A stretch of 14,206 bases of DNA from an uncultured Erysipelotrichaceae bacterium (GCA_902803795.1 CADCRC010000007.1:1-14206); one strand, 5' to 3'. Positions 1 to 6,563 are shown, numbered from the stretch's first letter. The notes: a model not told the origin generated them from the sequence alone. Translations and numbers: made by a program.

Positions 1-561
1 ATGGTTTATTCTAAAATTAAACCTTTATCTGTTAAATATGGTATAGGAGATAAGGAATATGATGATGAAGGAAGGACAATTACTTTAGAGTTTAATGATT
101 TTTATCTTGTTACATGTTATGTTCCTAATATAAAAAGAGATTTAAGTCGTATGGATTCACGTATGAGATTTGAAGATTTGATTAGAAAATATTTATTAGA
201 TTTAAATAGTAAAAAGAATGTTATTTATTGCGGTGATTTAAATGTAGCTCATGAAGAAATTGATATAAAGAATGCTAAAGCTAATATTGGTAATGCTGGA
301 TTTACTTATGAAGAAAGAGATAAAATGAGTAAATTGTTAGATAGTGGATTTATAGATACATTTAGATATTTTAATCCTGATGTTGAAAAATATTCTTGGT
401 GGAGTTATATTGGAAAGGCGAGAGAAAAGAATATTGGTTGGAGGATAGATTATTTTATTACTAATTCTTCAAATATAGATAATATTAAAGAAACATATAT
501 TTATGATGAAGTATTTGGTAGTGATCATTGTCCAATAGGTATTGTTACAGAAAATAGGTGA
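1..561 (+). CDS. exoA: ExoA-type exodeoxyribonuclease III / AP endonuclease, 5' end missing
   Basis: Exonuclease III family AP endonuclease that cuts DNA at abasic sites in base-excision repair. The 186 visible residues align with the C-terminal three quarters of the Bacillus ExoA type. The catalytic Tyr is in the TCYVPN segment (residue 40), the Asp-Asn pair in GDLNVAH (D79, N81), followed by NAGFTYEER, a WWSY segment, GWRIDYF (D150), and the terminal SDH catalytic pair (D175, H176). Family members are about 250 residues, so roughly 65 N-terminal residues, including the first metal-binding Asn/Glu motifs, lie left of the window. The ATG at base 1 is therefore an internal Met and not the start. 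The TGA stop at 559-561 lies inside the ribosome binding site of the next gene, which suggests an operon. Identification is firm; only the start is unseen. Confidence 0.95.
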   Translation: MVYSKIKPLSVKYGIGDKEYDDEGRTITLEFNDFYLVTCYVPNIKRDLSRMDSRMRFEDLIRKYLLDLNSKKNVIYCGDLNVAHEEIDIKNAKANIGNAGFTYEERDKMSKLLDSGFIDTFRYFNPDVEKYSWWSYIGKAREKNIGWRIDYFITNSSNIDNIKETYIYDEVFGSDHCPIGIVTENR

Positions 562-563
562 GG
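555..563 (+). promoter_or_regulatory. Ribosome binding site deciding the start of the PemK-like gene
   Basis: The purine run AGGTGAGGG overlaps the exoA stop codon and ends 2 nt before the ATG at 566. An upstream in-frame ATG at 542 lies inside exoA and has no comparable Shine-Dalgarno, so 566 is the preferred start. It also places the conserved-looking MFNIGDIVYF at the N-terminus. Confidence 0.6.
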
Positions 564-565
564 GT

Positions 566-952
566 ATGTTTAATATAGGTGATATAGTTTATTTTGAAAA
601 AAATGATAAAAGTGAGAAAAAAAATAATTATAAGATTAAACCATGTGTTGTTATATTAGAAAAAGAAGATGATTTATATTATATTCCAATATCTTCTGAT
701 ATGGATAAATATAATAAGAAACGAGATAGATGTATATTATTGTCTGATAATATCTTTTATCCTAATAGAACATCTTTTATTGATATAGATAATATTAATA
801 AGAATAAAGTATATAATGCAACTTATACATATATTTCTTTATATAATGATTTTATTGTGGATTTAAGTAATAGTTTGAGTGATTATTTTGAATCAATTGA
901 TGAAATGGAGAATAGTGCTAAAGATAAAAGTAAAGTTTTAACTAAAAGGTGA
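566..952 (+). CDS. Small PemK/MazF-like protein, solitary
   Basis: A 128-residue protein. The pattern resembles the PemK/MazF (CcdB-like SH3 barrel) family of mRNA-cleaving toxins. The N-terminus is GDIVYF; a KPCVVI strand sits where family members have RPVVVI; YYIPISS replaces the usual 'PITS' strand; and a SFIDIDNI segment matches the conserved Ser/Val-leu-asp strand before the last helix. The charged C-terminus (SIDEMENSAKDKSK) is not typical of the family. No antitoxin-like small gene lies on either side: the neighbours are exoA (4 nt upstream) and a metallo-hydrolase (3 nt downstream). It may therefore be a domesticated relative or a non-toxic SH3-barrel protein. The family call comes from motif order only and is tentative. 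The TGA stop at 950-952 lies within the next gene's ribosome binding site. Confidence 0.5.
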   Translation: MFNIGDIVYFEKNDKSEKKNNYKIKPCVVILEKEDDLYYIPISSDMDKYNKKRDRCILLSDNIFYPNRTSFIDIDNINKNKVYNATYTYISLYNDFIVDLSNSLSDYFESIDEMENSAKDKSKVLTKR

Positions 953-955
953 TTT

Positions 956-1669
956 ATGGATTTAAAATTTTTAGGTAGAGGTTCAGCTTTTAATGTATTA
1001 GAAGGTAATACTAGTTGTTATTTTATTGAAAAAGATGAGTTATTTTTAATTGATTGTGGTGAGAATGTATTTAATTGTTTAATTAAAAAAAAATTATTAG
1101 ACAAAGTGAAATGTGTTAATTTATTTATTACTCATACTCATTCAGATCATATAGGTAGTGTTGGAAGTTTATCTGCTTATTTATATTATAGTATGCAGAT
1201 TCCTTTAAATATTATTTATAAGGATAATACTCATAAGAAGGTAATAGAGAGAGTATTTAGTGCTTTTGGATCTAATTTAGAACATATTGTTTTTATTAAA
1301 TATAATTATTTTGATAATAAATATACATGTTTTAATAATATTAGATATATTGCTACTAGACATTGTGATAATATGCATTGTTATGGTATTAAATTTAATT
1401 GTAATAGTGGAGTAATTTATTATAGCGGAGATAGTTGTGATACTAAAAATATTGAAGATATTATTAAAATTAATAAGAAAATTGATAAAATATATGTTGA
1501 TGTTACTAGTTTAGATTATAAAAATAATACTCATTTATATATTGGAATGCTTGCTAAAGTAATACCTTTTTATTTAAAAGATAAAATATATTGTATGCAT
1601 ATTAATAATAATGATTGTATTGATTTAATTAATAAATTAGGCTTTAAGGTGGTTAGTTTAGATGATTGA
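956..1669 (+). CDS. Metallo-beta-lactamase-fold hydrolase, RNase Z-like
   Basis: A 237-residue metallo-hydrolase with all expected ligands: HTHSDH (H60, H62, D64, H65), a His-rich segment around H136/H141, the bridging Asp in YYSGDS (D159) and a final His in YCMHIN (H215). It opens with LKFLGRGSAF, like the FLGTG start of RNase Z and related enzymes, and ends without extra domains. RNase Z proteins are usually about 300 residues, and the flexible arm that grips tRNA is not obvious here. A general RNase Z-superfamily hydrolase of unknown substrate is the safer call. Its start has the ribosome binding site AAAGGTGA at 945-952. It overlaps the following glycosyltransferase by 8 nt, so translation is probably coupled. 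Eleven cysteines are present, with no clear paired metal motif. Confidence 0.85.
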   Translation: MDLKFLGRGSAFNVLEGNTSCYFIEKDELFLIDCGENVFNCLIKKKLLDKVKCVNLFITHTHSDHIGSVGSLSAYLYYSMQIPLNIIYKDNTHKKVIERVFSAFGSNLEHIVFIKYNYFDNKYTCFNNIRYIATRHCDNMHCYGIKFNCNSGVIYYSGDSCDTKNIEDIIKINKKIDKIYVDVTSLDYKNNTHLYIGMLAKVIPFYLKDKIYCMHINNNDCIDLINKLGFKVVSLDD

Positions 1670-2606
1670 TATAATAATACCTATTTATAATGGTCATGAT
1701 ACTATAAAAAGATGTTTGGATAGTATTAAAATGCAGATTAATATGCCTGTATTTAAAGTTACTTTAGTTAATGATTTTGATGGAACATCTTATAGTGATG
1801 ATATAGATAGTTATCATAGTTATTTTGATATAGTTGAGATAAATACAAATAAAAATGTAGGACCTGGGCAGGCTAGAGAATATGGTATTTGCCATACTAA
1901 TTATCCATATATAATATTTATTGATTGTGATGATTATTTTTATGATGAGTATTCTGTTAGTAAATTATTTGAGCATAAATTTTATGATTTAGTTGTATCA
2001 TATTTTGAATATCATAGAGATGATGAAGTTATTATTAAAAAAAATAATTTGGTATGGTTGCATGGAAAAATGTATAAAAGAGAATATCTTGAAAAAGAAA
2101 ATATACATTTTAATGATACTCGTGCTAATGAAGATAATGGATTTAATAGGTTAATATATTTAGGACCTTCAAATATTAAATACATTTTTGATTTAACTTA
2201 TGTATATTATGATAATAAGAATTCTATTACTAGAAAAAAAAATAGAGAATATAAATTTAGTGGATTAGAGTGGTATTCTTATAATATTAATTGGGCTTGT
2301 GAAGAAGCATTTAATAGAGGATATGATATAAATAAAATACAGGAGTCATTATTAGGTTTTCTTGTTTCTATGTATTATTATTATTTTGAATTAAAAGATG
2401 ATTTTGAAGTAGATAAGATAATAGAGTGGTGTATAAATCCGTATAAATTATTTGAAAAAGTTAAAAGTGATGATAGTAGCATGTTATATGATATATTTAT
2501 AAATTCTAAAAAATATGATGAACATTATAGAAAATTAAAAATAGTATTTGAATTTAGTTTTCAAGAATTCCTTGATAAAATAAAAAAGATATCTTATTTA
2601 TTATAA
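1662..2606 (+). CDS. Family 2 glycosyltransferase
   Basis: A GT-A fold glycosyltransferase of family GT2, 314 residues, expected to move a sugar from a nucleotide-sugar donor onto a surface glycan or glycolipid at the inner face of the membrane. Visible motifs are the opening strand MIDIIIPIYNG, VNDFDG (D38, D40) for nucleotide binding, GPGQARE (67-73) in place of the usual G-x-S-x-A-R-N, the metal-binding FIDCDDYF (D88, D90, D91), HGKMYKREYL, and the ED pair in RANEDNGF (E157, D158), where the catalytic base is expected. The C-terminal 110 residues are Tyr/Asp-rich and unassigned. No transmembrane segment is apparent. Its ATG lies inside the previous gene, with GGTGG at about 1648-1652 as a weak ribosome binding site. 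Acceptor and donor cannot be read from the sequence. The 3' end overlaps a convergent sigma-factor gene by 13 nt. Confidence 0.9.
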   Translation: MIDIIIPIYNGHDTIKRCLDSIKMQINMPVFKVTLVNDFDGTSYSDDIDSYHSYFDIVEINTNKNVGPGQAREYGICHTNYPYIIFIDCDDYFYDEYSVSKLFEHKFYDLVVSYFEYHRDDEVIIKKNNLVWLHGKMYKREYLEKENIHFNDTRANEDNGFNRLIYLGPSNIKYIFDLTYVYYDNKNSITRKKNREYKFSGLEWYSYNINWACEEAFNRGYDINKIQESLLGFLVSMYYYYFELKDDFEVDKIIEWCINPYKLFEKVKSDDSSMLYDIFINSKKYDEHYRKLKIVFEFSFQEFLDKIKKISYLL

Positions 2607-2618
2607 GTATATCTTTTT
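2583..2618. terminator. Bidirectional terminator-like hairpin over two convergent stop codons
   Basis: Left arm AAAAAGATATCTTAT (2583-2597) pairs with right arm ATAAG-T-ATATCTTTTT (2603-2618), giving 15 bp with one bulged T at 2608 and a 5-nt loop. The stem has an A-run on its left edge and a T-run on its right edge, so it can act as an intrinsic terminator for both the glycosyltransferase (+) and the sigma factor (-). It contains both stop codons. The low GC content makes it a weak stem thermodynamically. Confidence 0.6.
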
Positions 2619-4219
2619 CTATATGTATATGGTTTTATTTCTTCTTTATTATTATTATTATTATTATTATTATTTTGTAATTTTTTAAAGTCAGATGATA
2701 TTCTTAATTTACGTAATACTCTTGCTTCTATTTGTCTTATTCTTTCTCTTGTTACTTCTAGTTCGTTTCCAATAATTTCAAGTGTTGTTTCACCTGTTTT
2801 TAAATTTTTTTCATGGTTTTCTATATTATATAATTGTTTTATTTTATAGATTTTTTCTTCAGGTATATCTTTTATGTTGTTTAATAGTATTATTATTTCT
2901 TGATTATTTAAATTTATATATTCTTTTATTATTTCTTTTGTTATTTCATTATTTTCTTTATAATATAAATCAATATAGTATAAATCATTGCTTTTAATGA
3001 ATTGTCTTAATTTTTTTATTGCTTCTTTTTTTTGTATATATATATCTTTAGTATTTTCTTCACTAAAAATCTTTTTTTGACCTTTTGGTATTTTTTTGTT
3101 TTCATTTCTATATGTTATATATGATAAAGTTTTAGCAAGTAATTCATCATTAATAGGAAAACCAAATCTTCTTTTTATAATATATTTTTCTATAATTTTT
3201 AAATTTGATTCATCTATCATATTTTCTATTTGTTTTGAATACATTTCATCTATTACTATTTCTTCTGGATCATTAGTTTCTGATTGTATAAAATCTCCAA
3301 TTGTTGCTTCATTATCTTCGTCAGATATAGCTATTTTTTGATCTAAACTTATTATTGTTTCATAATTTTGAAGTACGAATTTTACTCTTTTTATTCTTTC
3401 TTGTAATAAAAATTCTTTTTGTTTTTTATTATATTTTATGCCATTTGTGTTTATACTTTCTCCTATTTCTTCTTCAAAAATTTTTGTTACTATTGTTTCA
3501 ATACTTTGTTTTTTACCTGTTGCTTCTTCAATATCATTTTTATATTTTTTATATTTTCTTATATCACTATAAATATATACTGGTAGTCTTACCACTCTTG
3601 ATGTTTCTTCAATACCACGTTTTATAGATTGTTTTATCCACCATGTAGCATATGTTGATAATTTATATCCTTTATCTGGATCGAATTTTTCTATTGATTT
3701 CATTAATCCCATATTTCCATATTGTATTAAATCTAGTAAATCTAATCCATTATTTATATATCTTTTAGCTATAGAGACTACTAATTTAAGATTATGTGAA
3801 ACTATTTCATTTTTTATTTCTTTTTTCTCTTCTTCGCTTGATGCATTTTGTAATTTTTTAAATGCTTCTTTTTCTTCTTCTTCACTATATAATTTTATTG
3901 ATCCAATTTCTGTTAAATAGTGTTTTAGAATATCTAAATTTGATGGTGATTGCATATTATGGAAATCTTCATATTTTGTTAGAATTGTTATGTTGTTTTC
4001 TAGGAAGAATGCTTCTAGTATATCTTGTATTTCACTTTTTTTTGGAATACTTTCATAATTTACTGTTTTTTTATTATTTAAGTCTAATTGTCTATTTAAT
4101 TCTTCTTCTATAATCTTATTTTTTGATAATTCAATTATATCATTTTGATTCAAGAATTTTTTTCCGTTTTCTTTTTTATATTTTTTTATTAATAATTCTA
4201 TTATATTTGTATCTATCAT
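2594..4219 (-). CDS. Sigma-70 family sigma factor with a doubled region 4 (downstream paralog)
   Basis: A 541-residue RNA polymerase sigma factor. The N-terminal 1-80 looks like region 1.1, ending in ILEAFFLENNITI. Region 1.2 follows at 95-125 (LKHYLTEIG). Region 2 lies at about 137-215: HNLKLVVSIAKRY, LLDLIQYGNMGLMKSIEKFD, STYATWWIKQSIKR. Region 3 is about 216-290, and region 3.2 follows at 290-320 (SLDQKI, IGDFIQSE). The C-terminus has two region-4-like units: 339-408 (IIKRRFGF, KKEAIKKLRQFI) and 438-507 (VTRERIRQIEARVLRKLR, nearly consensus). A nine-Asn run and a basic Tyr-rich tail end the protein. In E. coli numbering, Q437, W433, W434 and Y425 are kept, T440 is Lys, and H455/E458 are Tyr/Ser. 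It starts 1 nt after the upstream paralog's stop, so it is probably translationally coupled. It may be an alternative sigma factor; no dnaG neighbour supports calling it rpoD. Confidence 0.9.
   Translation of the reverse strand: MIDTNIIELLIKKYKKENGKKFLNQNDIIELSKNKIIEEELNRQLDLNNKKTVNYESIPKKSEIQDILEAFFLENNITILTKYEDFHNMQSPSNLDILKHYLTEIGSIKLYSEEEEKEAFKKLQNASSEEEKKEIKNEIVSHNLKLVVSIAKRYINNGLDLLDLIQYGNMGLMKSIEKFDPDKGYKLSTYATWWIKQSIKRGIEETSRVVRLPVYIYSDIRKYKKYKNDIEEATGKKQSIETIVTKIFEEEIGESINTNGIKYNKKQKEFLLQERIKRVKFVLQNYETIISLDQKIAISDEDNEATIGDFIQSETNDPEEIVIDEMYSKQIENMIDESNLKIIEKYIIKRRFGFPINDELLAKTLSYITYRNENKKIPKGQKKIFSEENTKDIYIQKKEAIKKLRQFIKSNDLYYIDLYYKENNEITKEIIKEYINLNNQEIIILLNNIKDIPEEKIYKIKQLYNIENHEKNLKTGETTLEIIGNELEVTRERIRQIEARVLRKLRISSDFKKLQNNNNNNNNNKEEIKPYTYRKRYTYNK
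2648..2674 (+). repeat. (ATT)9 trinucleotide tract encoding poly-Asn
   Basis: Nine perfect ATT units on the + strand are read as nine AAT (Asn) codons at residues 516-524 of the downstream sigma factor, just after its last region-4 helix. Every codon is identical, which marks it as a true microsatellite. Unit gain or loss keeps the frame, so only the length of the Asn linker before the basic tail would change. Confidence 0.95.
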
Positions 4220-4220
4220 A

Positions 4221-5747
4221 TTACCAACCCCTTTTAATTAATACTTTTTCTTGTGAATTATCTGATAACTCTTCTACAGTTTTACTTTGTCTTATTTTCC
4301 TAAATGCATTCTCTTTTAGTTGTCTTATTCTTTCTTTTGATACTCCTAGTTCTTTTGATAATATATTTAGTGTTACACATGATTTCGTGTTTTTATATTT
4401 TTCTATAATATCTATAATTTCTATATCGTATCTTTTCTTTAATTTGTTTTTTACTTCTTTTGATATATTCTGCATATTATTTATTAATATTTCTATTTCA
4501 TTTTTATTTAATTCATATTTTTTTAATATTTCTATTTCATTTTTATTTGGATTTTTATTAATATTTATATAATCAATTAAATTATAAAAAAATTTAATTT
4601 TATTTATATTTTTTTCTATGAGTTCATTTGTTTCTTTTTGTTTTTTTAAATTACAGAATAATTTTGCTATATCTAAATTACTTATTTTTATTCCATATGT
4701 TTTTTTAATTACGTAGATTTCTTTTATTGTAAGATTTGAATCATTTAAAAGATCATCTATATGTTGTATATAATAATTATTTATTGCTGTTTCTTCTACA
4801 CTTGGTTTATCATCTTCTAGTGTATCTTTAATTGTAAATGTATCTTCTTTATCGCTATTTATAATAGGTGTTTCTAATCTTGTTATTTTTGAATTTTGTA
4901 AATATATTTTATCTAATTTATCTATTTCTTTTATTTTTTCATTTATTAATTCTAAATTTATATTTTCATCAATTTTTGTTCCTTTATTTTCTATTTTAAG
5001 TAGTTTAATTGCTAAATCTTTATTTGATAATTCTTTTCCTTTTTTTTGCATGTATGTTTCTCTTAAACTATTTATTAAATAAATTTTTCTTGATAATTGA
5101 ATAGGTATGTGAATAAATGTTTCTTTGTATGCTATAGCATTTCTTATTGATTGATTAATCCACCAAGTTGCATATGTTGATAGACGTAGTTCTTTATCTG
5201 GTGAAAAGTAGTTAATTGCTTTTAATAATCCTATATTTCCTTCATTTATTAAATCTAGAAAATCTAATGAACTAGTTGTATATTTTTTAGCAATTGATAC
5301 TACTAATCTTAGATTATGTGTAGTTATTTCATTAATAATATTTTTTTTCTCTTCCATTGTTTTAGCATTTTCTAATCTTCTAAATGCTTCTTTTTCTTCA
5401 AAATTGGTATATACTGGTATATTTCCAACTTCTTTTAAATATTGATTCATTGCATCAAGTTCATCTAATGTTTTTTGTGATGAATTATTAACGAAGCTAT
5501 ATTCTATTTCTATTCCTTTTTCTATAAAATATGCTTCTAATATATTCTTTAATTCTCTGTTTTTTGTAATTTGAGTTACTTCTCTATAATTTATTTTTGT
5601 TTTTCCTTTAAATGTTTCATTAAGTAAATATATAACTTCTTTATTTACTAGTAGATTATATATATCATTATCGTCTAATTTTTTAGAATTTTTTTCTTTA
5701 AAAAAATCATTTAAAATATCTTCTATTTTTTTTATATTATTATTCAT
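4221..5747 (-). CDS. Sigma-70 family sigma factor with a doubled region 4 (upstream, more diverged paralog)
   Basis: A 508-residue sigma factor, paralogous along its length to the one just downstream. The order is a region 1.1-like N-terminus ending ILEAYFIEKGIEI (69-81), region 1.2 (NQYLKEVGNIPVY), region 2 at about 140-216 (HNLRLVVSIAKKY, LDFLDLINEGNIGLLKAINYF, STYATWWINQSIRN), region 3, region 3.2 (RLETPI, IKDTLEDD), a degenerate first region-4-like unit (about 338-391, YVIKKTYGI) and a second one (430-488) with LSKELGVSKERIRQLKENAFRKIR. In E. coli numbering, Y425 and F427 are both Leu, T440 is Arg, R441 is Asn, R448 is Thr, R451 is His, and H455/E458 are Gln/Arg. These positions contact the -10 region in primary sigma factors, so promoter preference has probably shifted. 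The -35 helix is almost intact (KERIRQ). It is the first gene of a two-gene operon with a clear promoter. I see no anti-sigma gene nearby. Confidence 0.9.
   Translation of the reverse strand: MNNNIKKIEDILNDFFKEKNSKKLDDNDIYNLLVNKEVIYLLNETFKGKTKINYREVTQITKNRELKNILEAYFIEKGIEIEYSFVNNSSQKTLDELDAMNQYLKEVGNIPVYTNFEEKEAFRRLENAKTMEEKKNIINEITTHNLRLVVSIAKKYTTSSLDFLDLINEGNIGLLKAINYFSPDKELRLSTYATWWINQSIRNAIAYKETFIHIPIQLSRKIYLINSLRETYMQKKGKELSNKDLAIKLLKIENKGTKIDENINLELINEKIKEIDKLDKIYLQNSKITRLETPIINSDKEDTFTIKDTLEDDKPSVEETAINNYYIQHIDDLLNDSNLTIKEIYVIKKTYGIKISNLDIAKLFCNLKKQKETNELIEKNINKIKFFYNLIDYININKNPNKNEIEILKKYELNKNEIEILINNMQNISKEVKNKLKKRYDIEIIDIIEKYKNTKSCVTLNILSKELGVSKERIRQLKENAFRKIRQSKTVEELSDNSQEKVLIKRGW
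4228..4234 (-). promoter_or_regulatory. Ribosome binding site of the downstream sigma gene
   Basis: On the minus strand the run AAAGGGG precedes the ATG at 4219 by 8 nt. It lies within the last codons (Lys-Arg-Gly) of the upstream sigma gene. With only 1 nt between stop and start, coupled translation of the two factors is expected. Confidence 0.6.
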
Positions 5748-5751
5748 ATTA

Positions 5752-5759
5752 TCCCCCCT
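5752..5759 (-). promoter_or_regulatory. G-rich ribosome binding site of the upstream sigma gene
   Basis: AGGGGGGA on the minus strand, 4 nt before the ATG at 5747. Six consecutive G is exceptional in this AT-rich sequence. It departs from AGGAGG but still pairs with the anti-Shine-Dalgarno through G-C and G-U pairs. Confidence 0.6.
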
Positions 5760-5802
5760 AAGTTTTATTCTTTTTTATAGTTCTCCCTTTTTTGTGCTCT
5801 AT

Positions 5803-5831
5803 ATTATAACACATTTTTATTAAAATGTCAT
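5803..5831 (-). promoter_or_regulatory. SigA-type promoter of the sigma-factor pair
   Basis: On the minus strand the -35 box ATGACA (5826-5831, five of six to TTGACA) is separated by 17 bp from a perfect TATAAT (5803-5808), preceded by TGT, which makes it an extended -10. A start near 5796 gives a leader of about 48 nt before the ATG at 5747, the longest leader inferred in the window. The rest of the intergenic stretch to 5945 is AT-rich with only short inverted repeats (5869-5885 and 5907-5922) and no coding signal. Confidence 0.75.
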
Positions 5832-5945
5832 TATATTTTTATAAAAGATAAGATAAAATTTTTAATTTTCTTATTTTTAATAAGATTATAGTCATTTAAT
5901 CATATTCATTTAAGACTAAATGTATTAATATATGTAGATTTTTTT

Positions 5946-5985
5946 ATAAAAAAAACTATTAGAATTATTGTTCTTAATAGTTTTT
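5946..5985 (-). terminator. Intrinsic terminator of the deformylase gene
   Basis: Right arm 5971-5985 (TTCTTAATAGTTTTT) pairs with left arm 5951-5964 (AAAAACTATTAGAA) with one bulge and a 6-nt loop. On the minus strand the stem is followed by a run of T (A-run at 5948-5955 on +). The stem begins at the def stop codon. It would stop def transcripts before the sigma operon, so the sigma pair probably depends on its own promoter. Confidence 0.75.
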
Positions 5986-6532
5986 ATATTGGTCTATATT
6001 TATTTTTGTTTTTATATGGATTTTTTTTATCTATTTTATCTACAAATAATATTCCATCTAAATGATCTAATTCATGTTGAAATACGATTGCTAAATCTTC
6101 TCTTCCTCTTACTTTGAATTTTTTTCCTTCCATATCATATGCTTCCATTGTAACTCTTGCATATCTTGGTACAATTCCTTCAACTGGTCTATTTACTGAT
6201 AAACATCCTTCGCCTTCTTCTACATATATAATTTCTTCTGAGTTAGATATTAGTTTTGGATTAATTAAAATATAGTTTTTAAATTTTCCTTCTTCATATT
6301 CGTGAACTACTACATAATATCTTTTTAGTATGCCAAGTTGTACTGCACTCATTCCCATTCCGGGTCTTAAATTATATTTATTAGATAATTCTTCTATTTG
6401 AGAATTATGTAAATATTCAATCATTGTATTTATTGTATCTTTATCTTCTTTTGATAGAGGAAATTTTACTTCTTCTGATACTTCATGTAGTCTTTTGTCT
6501 TTTTCATCTAATATATCACATGTTCTTAACAT
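5984..6532 (-). CDS. def: Peptide deformylase
   Basis: Removes the formyl group from the N-terminal formyl-Met of new proteins in the cytosol. With the start chosen here it is 182 residues, normal for the Gram-positive type (type 2). The three family motifs are complete: GMGMSAVQ (58-65), EGCLS with metal ligand C110, and QHELDH with ligands H153 and H157 and catalytic E154. The insertion between helix 1 and motif 1 (NSQIEELSNKYNLRPG) fits type 2 enzymes. An upstream in-frame ATG at 6550 would add MFGGIN, but that hexapeptide is encoded by the Shine-Dalgarno region itself, so 6532 is the better start. It is a single-gene transcript between its own promoter and terminator, divergent from ftsW. 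The enzyme is normally essential. Confidence 0.97.
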   Translation of the reverse strand: MLRTCDILDEKDKRLHEVSEEVKFPLSKEDKDTINTMIEYLHNSQIEELSNKYNLRPGMGMSAVQLGILKRYYVVVHEYEEGKFKNYILINPKLISNSEEIIYVEEGEGCLSVNRPVEGIVPRYARVTMEAYDMEGKKFKVRGREDLAIVFQHELDHLDGILFVDKIDKKNPYKNKNKYRPI

Positions 6533-6538
6533 ATTTAT

Positions 6539-6544
6539 CCCTCC
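6539..6544 (-). promoter_or_regulatory. Ribosome binding site deciding the def start
   Basis: GGAGGG on the minus strand, 6 nt before the ATG at 6532. It overlaps the codons that would follow the alternative ATG at 6550, which argues against that longer start. Confidence 0.8.
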
Positions 6545-6554
6545 AAACATTGAT

Positions 6555-6563
6555 ATTTTACCA
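6555..6563 (-). promoter_or_regulatory. Candidate extended -10 promoter of def
   Basis: TGGTAAAAT on the minus strand is an extended -10 box (TG-n-TAAAAT). It would start transcription near 6548, giving a leader of about 16 nt with the ribosome binding site at 6539-6544. A TTGACA lies at 6571-6576, but only 10 bp away, too close to be its -35. Box-like matches are common in AT-rich DNA, so this is tentative. Confidence 0.4.

Noticed and set aside
2782..4572. Several + strand open frames of 70-150 codons opposite the sigma genes
   Set aside because: They are antisense shadows rich in Leu, Phe and Tyr, arising because Lys/Asn/Glu-rich genes read backwards give few stops in AT-rich DNA. They lack ribosome binding sites and domain motifs.
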